A stretch of 64,000 nt of DNA from Virgibacillus dokdonensis. GTDB lineage: Bacteria; Bacillota; Bacilli; Bacillales; Amphibacillaceae. The DNA lies in NCBI RefSeq assembly GCF_900166595.1, contig NZ_LT745763.1, positions 1,850,659-1,914,658 of the forward strand, in the 5' to 3' direction. Position 1 is the first letter of the stretch. Each line of letters starts with the position of its first letter. The notes below the pieces were generated by a model. The model was not told where the DNA came from and made no database searches. It saw only the letters and a program-made list of their open reading frames with translations. Positions 56,360 through 64,000 of this stretch are shown piece by piece. The translations under genes were made by a program, and so were the position numbers.

Positions 56360-57220
56360 TTATTCTGAAAAAGAATACTGCTGTATGAGTTTTTCTTTTT
56401 TACCATTCATCTCAAAAAGCACGAGTAAATGTTTGTTTTTTTTGTCGAATAAAATAATGGGAACATAGCTATTGACTGCTTTTTCCGCATTCACAATTGG
56501 TAAGAGATAGTTTTTGTACAATCCTTCCCATAATTGTCCCATAACTTTATCTGTTTGCGCTTGTGTTAAGCCAGCTATCGGTTGTGTCGCAAACTTATCT
56601 AAATCGGTTAAAGGCACAGTTGTATAAGTTTCCTTATTAATATCGAAATATTCATACAATGTATTCCAATGATAGGTTAGCTGCTGCATGGAGGCACGAT
56701 CAAGTAGTGTTTTCCATTCTTTTTCGTATGTTGTAGAAGGTGTTTTAAATGAATCTAATTTTGCTGCTGGTGAGTCGATGACATATAAATGATCACTTGA
56801 CATTTGTTGCATGCTCTTTATTTGGCTGTTTTTTTCATGAATTTCCCCATGATGAAAGGAAATCGCTTCATACAAACTACTATCCTCTAAAGTGAGCATT
56901 CTTTTTAAATGAATTGTATCAGTATCTTGCACCCACTTCGACAAAGCTCCTCTTAGCCTTCCATTGTCAAATAGTAAAGAAACATCTTGCCTTAAGTAGA
57001 CAGGAATTTCTGTTGCAGAAGATGCTTTCCAGATAATTTCATAATCGTCTATTCCTTTATCAGTAAAAAGTTGTATATCGGTTTCTGCTGTTGTAAATGC
57101 AAAATTTTTATCAAGAGGAAAATACGTAATTGCTGGTTTAGATTGTAAACCAACGATATAGATAATGGTAATAAAACTAGTTATGGCAACAACGATGGTG
57201 ATGACAGACCATTTTTTCAT
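56360..57220 (-). CDS. Unknown exported or membrane-anchored protein
   Basis: I do not recognise this 286-residue protein. It has an N-terminal signal/anchor (WSVITIVVAITSFITIIYIVG) and a soluble extracytoplasmic remainder with no cysteine motif for a lipobox. It is transcribed against its neighbours, divergent from spoVAF (142 bp apart). The reverse-strand ATG follows AAGGACGTGG. Extracytoplasmic location is the only safe inference. Confidence 0.75.
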   Translation of the reverse strand: MKKWSVITIVVAITSFITIIYIVGLQSKPAITYFPLDKNFAFTTAETDIQLFTDKGIDDYEIIWKASSATEIPVYLRQDVSLLFDNGRLRGALSKWVQDTDTIHLKRMLTLEDSSLYEAISFHHGEIHEKNSQIKSMQQMSSDHLYVIDSPAAKLDSFKTPSTTYEKEWKTLLDRASMQQLTYHWNTLYEYFDINKETYTTVPLTDLDKFATQPIAGLTQAQTDKVMGQLWEGLYKNYLLPIVNAEKAVNSYVPIILFDKKNKHLLVLFEMNGKKEKLIQQYSFSE

Positions 57221-57361
57221 TAAACCACGTCCTTTTTGACAGACTTGTCTTATGCATTTTATGTTTTCGCTAAACGAGGTATGCTAATTTTGGAATAATG
57301 TATAATATAGCCTCTGTTGTTGAAAGCTAACCATAAGATTTTGAATAGGTCAGGTGAGTAA

Positions 57362-58819
57362 ATGCAAACGGAAAGGCAGCCACTATTTTCATCATTTGAA
57401 AAAAACCGAGACTATATGCATGAGCGATTAGCAGTCGATCAAAGCTTTGATATGATTCAACGTGACTTGGAGTATGCAGGTATAAAGATGGCTTTGTTTG
57501 TTATTGATGGATTTGGCAAAGATGAAATATTACTTTATATCATGCAGCTTTTTGCTGAACTAGAGACGGAAGATTTAGAACCAAATGTATTAAAAAAATT
57601 ACTTGAAAGATATATTCCTTACATTGAAGTAGATGAAGCGAATGATTTAAATGAAGCAAGCGACCTTGTCCTCGGCGGCCCAGCTGCATTAGTTGTAGAA
57701 GGCGCAAATAAAGTCATTATTATTGATGCAAGAACTTATCCTGCTCGCTCGCCAGAGGAACCCGATTTAGAGCGTGTTGTTCGAGGTTCTAGAGATGGAT
57801 ATGTGGAAACAATTGTCTTTAATACAGCTTTAACGAGAAGAAGGGTTCGAGATCGTTCTTTACGAATGCAGTATTTGCAAATTGGGAGAAGATCAAAAAC
57901 AGATATTTGTATTTGTTATATTGAAGATATAGCTGATAAACATAGGGTAGAGAGCTTAAAAAAAAAGTTAGAAATGATTGATACAGATGGTTTGCCTATG
58001 GCTGAGAAAACTATTGAAGAGTATATTAGTGGGAGGCACTGGAATCCATATCCAACAGTAAGATATACAGAACGCCCAGATACAGCCGCTTCGCATCTTT
58101 ATGAAGGCCATGTTCTCATTATTATTGATGGTTCACCTAGTGTAATGATAACTCCTGCAACATATGCTCATCATCTACAGCATGCAGAAGAATATAGACA
58201 AAAGCCATTAATCGGTGCCTATTTACGATTTGTACGATTTTTTGCTGTTATAGCTTCTATTTTCATCCTGCCATTATACTACTTATTTGCAAAACACGCT
58301 GATTATTTGCCAGCCAATTTGCAATATATAGGTCCTGATGAAGCTGGTGTTGTTCCGTTATTTGTCCAATTTCTACTAGCGGAAATCGGAATAGATATTC
58401 TACGTATGGCAGCCATTCATACACCTTCTTCGTTAGCCACTGCACTTGGTTTAGTTGCAGCTATTATGATCGGTGAGGTTTCTGTACAAGTAGGGTGGTT
58501 TTCCCATGAAGTTGTATTATATTTAGCGGTAGCAGCTATTGGTACATATGCAACACCAAGTTATGAGCTAAGCTTGGCTAATCGCTTAGTTCGTATCTTT
58601 CTTTTATTTGCTGTTGCTTTGTTTGGTGCTATTGGTTATATTGTTAGCATAACTCTTTGGATTTTGTATTTGGTTAGAATGAAATCGTTTAACGTTGCTT
58701 ATTTTTGGCCGTTCATTCCCTTTTCCTATCGTCCGTTTCGAGATGTATTTTTGCGCTCGCCAATTCCGTTGAAAAATCGCAGACCTGCTTTCTTACACCC
58801 AAGAGACCCTGATCGATAA
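57362..58819 (+). CDS. spoVAF: Spore germination protein SpoVAF (GerA family)
   Basis: The 485-residue protein is a GerA A-subunit relative. The soluble N-terminal half carries ERVVRGSRDGYVETIVFNTALTRRR, GRRSKTDICICYIEDIAD and LPMAEKTIEEYI; the C-terminal half has about five membrane helices and the blocks RMAAIHTPSSLATALGLVAA and TPSYELSLANRLVR as in SpoVAF. In B. subtilis SpoVAF is in the spoVA operon and acts with FigP in germination. Here it stands alone. ATG 57362 follows CAGGTGAG. Confidence 0.85.
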   Translation: MQTERQPLFSSFEKNRDYMHERLAVDQSFDMIQRDLEYAGIKMALFVIDGFGKDEILLYIMQLFAELETEDLEPNVLKKLLERYIPYIEVDEANDLNEASDLVLGGPAALVVEGANKVIIIDARTYPARSPEEPDLERVVRGSRDGYVETIVFNTALTRRRVRDRSLRMQYLQIGRRSKTDICICYIEDIADKHRVESLKKKLEMIDTDGLPMAEKTIEEYISGRHWNPYPTVRYTERPDTAASHLYEGHVLIIIDGSPSVMITPATYAHHLQHAEEYRQKPLIGAYLRFVRFFAVIASIFILPLYYLFAKHADYLPANLQYIGPDEAGVVPLFVQFLLAEIGIDILRMAAIHTPSSLATALGLVAAIMIGEVSVQVGWFSHEVVLYLAVAAIGTYATPSYELSLANRLVRIFLLFAVALFGAIGYIVSITLWILYLVRMKSFNVAYFWPFIPFSYRPFRDVFLRSPIPLKNRRPAFLHPRDPDR

Positions 58820-58834
58820 CAGATAGAAGAGAGG

Positions 58835-58870
58835 ACTTAGCAAAACTTAGCACTTTTGCTAAGTTTTTTA
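58835..58870 (+). terminator. Terminator after spoVAF
   Basis: ACTTAGCAAAA (58835-58845) pairs with TTTTGCTAAGT (58854-58864), followed by a T-run. Confidence 0.9.
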
Positions 58871-58969
58871 ATTCGAAATTTTTTTGTCCATTACATGAAA
58901 ATATGTTCAGTATTTCTCATAGTATTTTTCTTTCTGAAAAGGATTTAGTATAATTAAACTGGTGATTGT

Positions 58970-59182
58970 ATGAAAACGATGTATGATATACAGCAATTCT
59001 TAAGAAAGTATGGTACATTTATTTATACGGGAAATCGTTTAGGTGATTTACAAATGATGGAATTAGAAATAAATGAACTGTATGAGCTTGGCTTTATAGA
59101 AAATAAAACGTATATGGAAGCAAAAATGATACTAAAAAAAGAAATTACATCTACGCTGAAGCAGAAGAAAGGAAGTCATTAG
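58970..59182 (+). CDS. yqgQ: YqgQ family protein
   Basis: A 70-residue DUF910 protein: MYDIQQFLRKYGTFIYTGNRLGDLQMMELEINELYELG in its three-helix core. A nucleic-acid-binding role has been suggested from structure; not established. ATG 58970 has a weak site TGGTGATT; the next ATG (58979) is an alternative. It is just before glcK, as in B. subtilis. Confidence 0.9.
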   Translation: MKTMYDIQQFLRKYGTFIYTGNRLGDLQMMELEINELYELGFIENKTYMEAKMILKKEITSTLKQKKGSH

Positions 59183-59184
59183 TA

Positions 59185-60168
59185 ATGGAGCAAATAATTA
59201 TTGGTATGGATATTGGAGGAACTACAGCCAAATTAGGATTAATTAGTAATGATGGAGAAATTATAAGAAAATGGGAAATTCCTACAAACAAAAATGATGG
59301 TGGTAAGCATATTGTAGATGATATCTGGAATTCAGTTCGCCAAAAATTAAAGCATTTGCATTATAAAGAAGAGCAAGTTCTCGGGATAGGTGTTGGCGCT
59401 CCAGGATTTATTGAAGATGAAACAGGATTTATTTATGAAGCGGTAAATATTGGGTGGAAAAATTACCCTCTAGGTGAATTACTAAGTAGTCAATCCAAAC
59501 TTCCAGTATTTGTAGAAAACGATGCAAATGTAGCAGCCTTAGGAGAAAACTGGCGTGGAGCTGGTAATCAAGTAGCTAATCTAATTGCAGTTACACTTGG
59601 TACTGGTGTAGGTGGTGGCATTATTGCAAACGGTAGAGTAGTAAATGGAGAAGCCGGTATAGGTGGGGAAATTGGTCATATTATTATGGATACAAATGGT
59701 TCCGTATGTAATTGTGGTAGAAAAGGATGTTTAGAAACCATTGCTTCTGCTACCGGTATTGTGCGACAAGCGTTCGAATTAGCCGAGATTTTACCAGATA
59801 GTAAATTAGCTAAACATGTAAATATAAAAGGAACTATCACTGCAAAAGACGTCTTCCAATTAGCGAATGAAGGGAATGTAGAAGCAAAACAAATTGTCGC
59901 GCATACAACCGATATTTTAGGGTTGGCAATTGCAAACATGTGCGTTACTATTAGTCCAGCGAAAGTATTAATTGGAGGTGGTGTCTCGAAAGCTGGACAA
60001 CCTTTGTTAACGGCTATAGAAGAAGCGTTTAACCGTTACGCTCTTCCAAAAGTACAACAAAGCTGTGAGTTAAAGTTTGCCCAATTAGGTAATGATGCAG
60101 GTATTATAGGCGCTGCTTTTTTAGTAAAGCAAAAGCTAGAGAAAAAAGTATTTGGTGAAAAAATCTAA
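59185..60168 (+). CDS. glcK: ROK-family glucokinase GlcK
   Basis: GlcK phosphorylates glucose to glucose-6-phosphate. The 327-residue ROK protein has the ATP-binding start GMDIGGTTAKLGLI, the catalytic Asp in FVENDANVAALGE, the ROK signature region GEIGHIIMD and the zinc motif CNCGRKGCLE. ATG 59185 follows GAAAGGAAG and is 2 bp after yqgQ, which implies coupling. Confidence 0.95.
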   Translation: MEQIIIGMDIGGTTAKLGLISNDGEIIRKWEIPTNKNDGGKHIVDDIWNSVRQKLKHLHYKEEQVLGIGVGAPGFIEDETGFIYEAVNIGWKNYPLGELLSSQSKLPVFVENDANVAALGENWRGAGNQVANLIAVTLGTGVGGGIIANGRVVNGEAGIGGEIGHIIMDTNGSVCNCGRKGCLETIASATGIVRQAFELAEILPDSKLAKHVNIKGTITAKDVFQLANEGNVEAKQIVAHTTDILGLAIANMCVTISPAKVLIGGGVSKAGQPLLTAIEEAFNRYALPKVQQSCELKFAQLGNDAGIIGAAFLVKQKLEKKVFGEKI

Positions 60169-60713
60169 TAATATATGAAACTTTTTAACATGTAAAACGT
60201 CTTAGTAGTATAGCCTTCTACTATGGGCTATAGAGTGATATAATTATAGCATTACAATGGTTTAAACAGAATCGAAATGGGGTATACGATTTTAAATTTT
60301 TACTATAGGAAAGTATAAAGGTTTCTAGGGTTTATAGTATAAGCAAAACGACGGCGTTCTTCCGCCATAAAACTTGAGCTACAAGTTTAGTTTTTCTAAG
60401 CGTTGTAACTATAAATTCAAAATATGCATATAACAAATCTATATGCTTCCATTCTGCTGTTTAAGGGTTGGATAATATCCTTTTTGATTGTGTTTCGAAT
60501 TTTAGTTCTCACTTGGTTTAAAAGCCTTAGACCAAAACATCAACGTATTTAACTAGGGGATAAAAACGAGAAAACGATATATTGAAGTTCACTATAGTTT
60601 TTCCACTATGAGTTTACATGTAAAAATTCGTCTAACAAGAAGGGGATTTTTATTAAACGCATAAAAAGCGTTGTAAAAATGAAGAGAGGGGAAAATAAAT
60701 AGGAGGAAGTTGT
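60169..60713. other. Intergenic region glcK-ltaS
   Basis: It carries family A copy 7 (60301-60399). Nothing else is recognised. The ltaS ribosome-binding site AGGAGG is at 60700-60705. Confidence 0.5.
60301..60399 (+). repeat. Family A intergenic repeat, copy 7
   Basis: A full 99-bp copy, useful as reference: TACTATAGGAAAGTATAAAG; TTTATAGTATAAGCAAAACG; ACGGCGTTCTTCCGCCATAA; a degenerate hairpin AACTTGAGCTACAAGTTTAG; TTTTTCTAA. The TACTATA/TATAGTA inverted repeat in the left half is perfect. Confidence 0.95.
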
Positions 60714-62615
60714 ATGAAACAGAAAATAAATAAGGTACCGTTATTTATACTAGCAACCATTTTATTTGGAATAAAAACATATCTTGTATACCGGTTTATG
60801 TTCTCGATTGATTTGGAAAATATGATGCAAGAGATTATATTACTTATTAATCCATTTGTATCTGGATTTTTAATATTTGCATTAAGTGTATGGATTAAAA
60901 AACCGCAAAGACAAATGAAATATTTACGTTATACGATTTTAATAGGCACGTTGATTATATTTGCGAATCTTGTTTTTTATCGATCGTTTACTGATTTTAT
61001 TACGATACCGCAACTTTTTCAAGCGAGTAACGCTGCTGATTTGGGTTCAAGTATTTTAACATTGATTAAACCATATGATATTTTACTATTTGTAGACGTT
61101 GTTATAATCTGGTTTATTAGCCGAAAACAATCCGTTCAAGTTGCCGCGCAATACCCTAAAAGTGGGAAGGTCTTTGCGCTTGCTATGTCATTTGTTTTAT
61201 TAGCGGGAAACTTCTTCTTAGCGGAAATGGAACGTCCACAATTGTTTACGCGTGCGTTTGATCGTGAGTATTTAGTAAAAAACATTGGTTTGTTTAATTA
61301 TCATATCTATGATATTGCAACTCAAGCAAAAGCAAAGACGCAACGAGTGTTTGCGGATGGGAATGAGCTTCCGGAAATCCAAGAATATATGGACGAGAAC
61401 ATGGCTAGAAATACTACTTCCGAGTTGTTTGGGGTAGCAGAAGGTAAGAATGTAATCTTTATTAATGCGGAATCAATTCAAAGTTTTGTCATTAATAATG
61501 ATGTTAACGGGGAGCCAATCACACCATTTTTGAATGCTTTAACGAAGGATAAAGATACTTTCTATTTTGAAAATTTTTATCACCAAACGGAGCAAGGAAA
61601 AACTTCTGATTCGGAGTTTCTTGTTGAAAATTCGTTATATCCGCTATCACGTGGCGCTGTTTTCTTTACCCACGGTCAAAATGAATATAATGCAATGCCG
61701 GAAATATTGGGTGAGAATGGATATTATTCTAGTGTCTTGCACGCGAATAATAAGAGTTTTTGGAATAGAGATCAAATGTATCAAAGTTTAGGGTTTGACC
61801 ATTATTATGGGGAAGAATCTTTTGAAATAACAGAAGAAAGTTCGGTTGGCTGGGGATTAAAAGATAAACCGTTTTTTGAACAATCGACCGATATTCTACA
61901 GCAAATGGAGAAACCTTTTTATACGAAATTGATAACATTAACGAACCATTTTCCATTTGAGTTAGATGAAGAAGATCGATCTATTGAACCGTATGATTCC
62001 AATTCTAATACTTTAAATAATTTCTTTCCAACCGTTAGATATATGGATGAGTCCATTGAACTGTTCTTCGATGAATTAAAACGTTCTGGGTTATATGAAG
62101 ACTCTATTATTGTTATTATGGGTGACCATTATGGAATTAGTGCAAATCACAATAAGGCAATGAGTCAGTATTTAGGAAAAGAAGAGATTACTCCTTACGA
62201 TCACATTCAATTGCAACGTGTACCACTATTTATCCATATACCTGGTTTTGGAAAAGGGGAAATTAAATCTGAAATTGCTGGACAGATTGATATGAAACCT
62301 ACATTGTTAAACTTACTAGGTATAAAAAATAAACAGGATATTCAATTTGGCAATGATTTGTTTAGTAAACAACGTAAAGATTTTGTAGCTTTACGAAATG
62401 GAAGCTTTATAACAGATGAGTATATTTATACAAATGATACGTGTTACAATAAGAAAACTGGAGACCCAGTTGAAGAAAATCAAGAGAAGGGCGATTCTAA
62501 CGAAACTCCGAGTGCATGCGACTTGACTCGCGAGCAAGTAGAAAGAGAATTAGACTATTCCGATGATTTAATTTACGGTGACTTATTTCGTTTTATCGAT
62601 TTCAATAAAAAATAA
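60714..62615 (+). CDS. ltaS: Lipoteichoic acid synthase family protein
   Basis: LtaS-type enzymes polymerise glycerol-phosphate on the outer membrane face. The 633-residue protein has five N-terminal transmembrane helices (about residues 8-170) and an extracellular sulfatase-fold domain with metal ligand E253 (FINAES), the catalytic threonine at about 297 (QGKTSDSEF) and GDHYG. ATG 60714 follows AGGAGG. Position after glcK matches yqgS of B. subtilis, an LTA synthase paralogue; which paralogue role it has is not decidable here. Confidence 0.93.
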   Translation: MKQKINKVPLFILATILFGIKTYLVYRFMFSIDLENMMQEIILLINPFVSGFLIFALSVWIKKPQRQMKYLRYTILIGTLIIFANLVFYRSFTDFITIPQLFQASNAADLGSSILTLIKPYDILLFVDVVIIWFISRKQSVQVAAQYPKSGKVFALAMSFVLLAGNFFLAEMERPQLFTRAFDREYLVKNIGLFNYHIYDIATQAKAKTQRVFADGNELPEIQEYMDENMARNTTSELFGVAEGKNVIFINAESIQSFVINNDVNGEPITPFLNALTKDKDTFYFENFYHQTEQGKTSDSEFLVENSLYPLSRGAVFFTHGQNEYNAMPEILGENGYYSSVLHANNKSFWNRDQMYQSLGFDHYYGEESFEITEESSVGWGLKDKPFFEQSTDILQQMEKPFYTKLITLTNHFPFELDEEDRSIEPYDSNSNTLNNFFPTVRYMDESIELFFDELKRSGLYEDSIIVIMGDHYGISANHNKAMSQYLGKEEITPYDHIQLQRVPLFIHIPGFGKGEIKSEIAGQIDMKPTLLNLLGIKNKQDIQFGNDLFSKQRKDFVALRNGSFITDEYIYTNDTCYNKKTGDPVEENQEKGDSNETPSACDLTREQVERELDYSDDLIYGDLFRFIDFNKK

Positions 62616-62625
62616 ATAGAAAGGG

Positions 62626-62667
62626 GCTGTTGCACAATCAGGTAATTGATTGTGTAACAGCTTTTTT
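62626..62667 (+). terminator. Terminator after ltaS or IS end
   Basis: GCTGTTGCACAATCA (62626-62640) pairs with TGATTGTGTAACAGC (62647-62661), one mismatch, then six T. It may instead be part of the left end of the following IS1182 element, since it lies 60 bp before the transposase. Confidence 0.7.
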
Positions 62668-62722
62668 GTGTATACACAAAAAAACAGACCACAAAGGGCC
62701 TGTTCTCATGTATTATTAATTT

Positions 62723-64000
62723 ATGACCAATAAACAAATAACACAAACCCAGTATAAGCAAACTGCAGCAAATTATCAATTATATTTACCGATGGATGTA
62801 GAAGAAATGATTCCTATGGATGATTCGGTCCGGCTCCACTGCCTCTTATGTGAAAGGATGGATTATAGAGAACTACTACAGGCATACGCTTCCAAAGGGA
62901 GAAAACCAGCAGTCGATCCAGTCATCCTATTTAAGGTCATTACCTACGCAGCCTCGCAAAAAATCTACTCTTCCCGGGGGATAGAAAAAGCATGTCGTCG
63001 GGATATCAATTTCCGTTGGCTTCTTCAAGGGTATGCAGCTCCTGATCATTCTACTATCAGTCGTTTCAAGCAAAAATATCTGACCGATATGGTGATGGAA
63101 CAGCTCTTCTTTCAACAAGTCGTGTGGCTTTATCAACAAGAAGCGATTACCGGTGAAACCATCTATATCGATGGCACCAAAATCGAAGCGTATGCCAATC
63201 GGTATTCTTTCGTATGGAAAAAGGCAATCACCAAACATGAAGCCAAGATGTATACCAAATGGCAAGCCCTGCTGGAACAGATCAATACAACATACTGTCA
63301 GATTTTCACCAGTCCTTACGAGACCTTTTTAGAAGATTTGAAAAAAGTGCTTGTTTTCCTGGAGAAAGTAAAAGCGAAAGAAAACATCACGTTCGTTTAT
63401 GGAAAGGGGAAAAGAAAAACGGTCCTTCAACGTTATCATGAACAAGTAAAGGAAATGCTTCAACGTAAAGAACACTACGATACTTCCAATCAGATTATGG
63501 GAGAGAAACGAAACAGTTATTCTAAAACAGACCATAATGCCACGTTTATGCGAATGAAAGATGATCCTATGAGGAATGGTCAACTCAAACCAGCTTATAA
63601 TGTCCAAGCTGCCGTGGATGCGGAATTTATCGTTGGGATCAATGCGTTTTCCGATCGAAACGACACAACAACATTAATTCCAATGCTTCAATACGTAAAG
63701 GAACATCTTCCCTTTACCTATCGCAACATCGTCGCAGATTCTGGATATGAAAGTGAAGAAAATTACGTGTATTTAAAGAAGCAAAAACAGACGGCCTATA
63801 TCAAGCCGCAAAATCATGAACGCAAGAAAAAAGCTTCTTTCAAAAAGGACATCAGACACCGAGAAAACATGGCTTATGATAAAAGCACAGATACCTATAC
63901 CTGTGCCAATAACCAGCAGCTGCATGCCATTAGAAACTACACGCGAACCTCGCAGACTGGCTATCAATCTCAGGTAACCGTCTACGAATGTGAAGATTGT
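62723..64000 (+). CDS. IS1182-family transposase (partial, cut by window end)
   Basis: The frame stays open for 426 codons to the window edge. It has the IS1182/IS5-like N-terminal domain (YLPMDVEEMIPMDDSVRLH, ACRRDINFRWLLQG, DHSTISRF) and DDE residues in IYIDGTKIEAYAN and IVADSGYESEENY. The third acidic residue lies beyond the window. The start at ATG 62723 has a poor ribosome-binding site. Confidence 0.92.
   Translation, partial: MTNKQITQTQYKQTAANYQLYLPMDVEEMIPMDDSVRLHCLLCERMDYRELLQAYASKGRKPAVDPVILFKVITYAASQKIYSSRGIEKACRRDINFRWLLQGYAAPDHSTISRFKQKYLTDMVMEQLFFQQVVWLYQQEAITGETIYIDGTKIEAYANRYSFVWKKAITKHEAKMYTKWQALLEQINTTYCQIFTSPYETFLEDLKKVLVFLEKVKAKENITFVYGKGKRKTVLQRYHEQVKEMLQRKEHYDTSNQIMGEKRNSYSKTDHNATFMRMKDDPMRNGQLKPAYNVQAAVDAEFIVGINAFSDRNDTTTLIPMLQYVKEHLPFTYRNIVADSGYESEENYVYLKKQKQTAYIKPQNHERKKKASFKKDIRHRENMAYDKSTDTYTCANNQQLHAIRNYTRTSQTGYQSQVTVYECEDC

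Overview
The window is AT-rich chromosomal DNA from a low-GC, aerobic, endospore-forming Bacillaceae. Gene content and order follow the yqe-yqf-yqg region of Bacillus subtilis, and overall character suggests a moderately halophilic relative such as Oceanobacillus or Virgibacillus. The genus is inferred from protein character and synteny, not from a search.

Layout. (1) 74-5166: heat-shock operon hrcA-grpE-dnaK-dnaJ behind a CIRCE operator. (2) 5461-10219: rRNA and tRNA modification (prmA, rsmE, mtaB), deoC, rpsU and yqeY. (3) 10630-13605: membrane-organisation operon (long NfeD, flotillin FloA, a small anchored protein). (4) 14116-22213: sporulation genes yqfC-yqfD, phoH, pgpH, ybeY, dgkA, era, yqzL, recO. 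(5) 22255-27065: T-box-controlled glyQS, then ccpN-yqfL. (6) 28072-36306: dnaG-rpoD macromolecular-synthesis genes, cccA, trmK, the Nif3-like yqfO, cshB, nfo. (7) 36718-38659: small membrane or exported proteins yqfT, yqfX, yqfZ and a short NfeD. (8) 38660-40650: an IS110-family element. (9) 40946-42571: a Na/Pi cotransporter behind a possible PhoP-box promoter. (10) 43014-43572: six tRNA genes without rRNA. (11) 43810-49555: sodA, yqgE, pbpA and phoU with a PhoP-box-like array but no pst genes. (12) 49900-52110: an IS3 element inserted in the end hairpin of a decayed IS200-like element. (13) 52153-62615: yqzC/yqzD-like genes, rpmG, fau, yqgO, gluP, an unknown exported protein, spoVAF, yqgQ, glcK, ltaS. 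(14) 62723-64000: an IS1182-family transposase cut by the window edge.

The coding part is mostly ordinary housekeeping. The intergenic part is not. At least ten copies of a ~100-bp structured repeat (family A) lie between transcription units. Its left half contains a TACTATA/TATAGTA inverted repeat and its right half carries a terminator-like hairpin (core ACTTGGC/GCCAAGT) followed by TTTTTCTAA. A second family (B, about 150-190 bp) has three copies. Other things worth a look are a possible bridge RNA beside the IS110 transposase, an undescribed folded-RNA candidate upstream of phoU, tandem hairpins downstream of nfo, and an apparent swap of the Pst phosphate transporter for a Na/Pi cotransporter.
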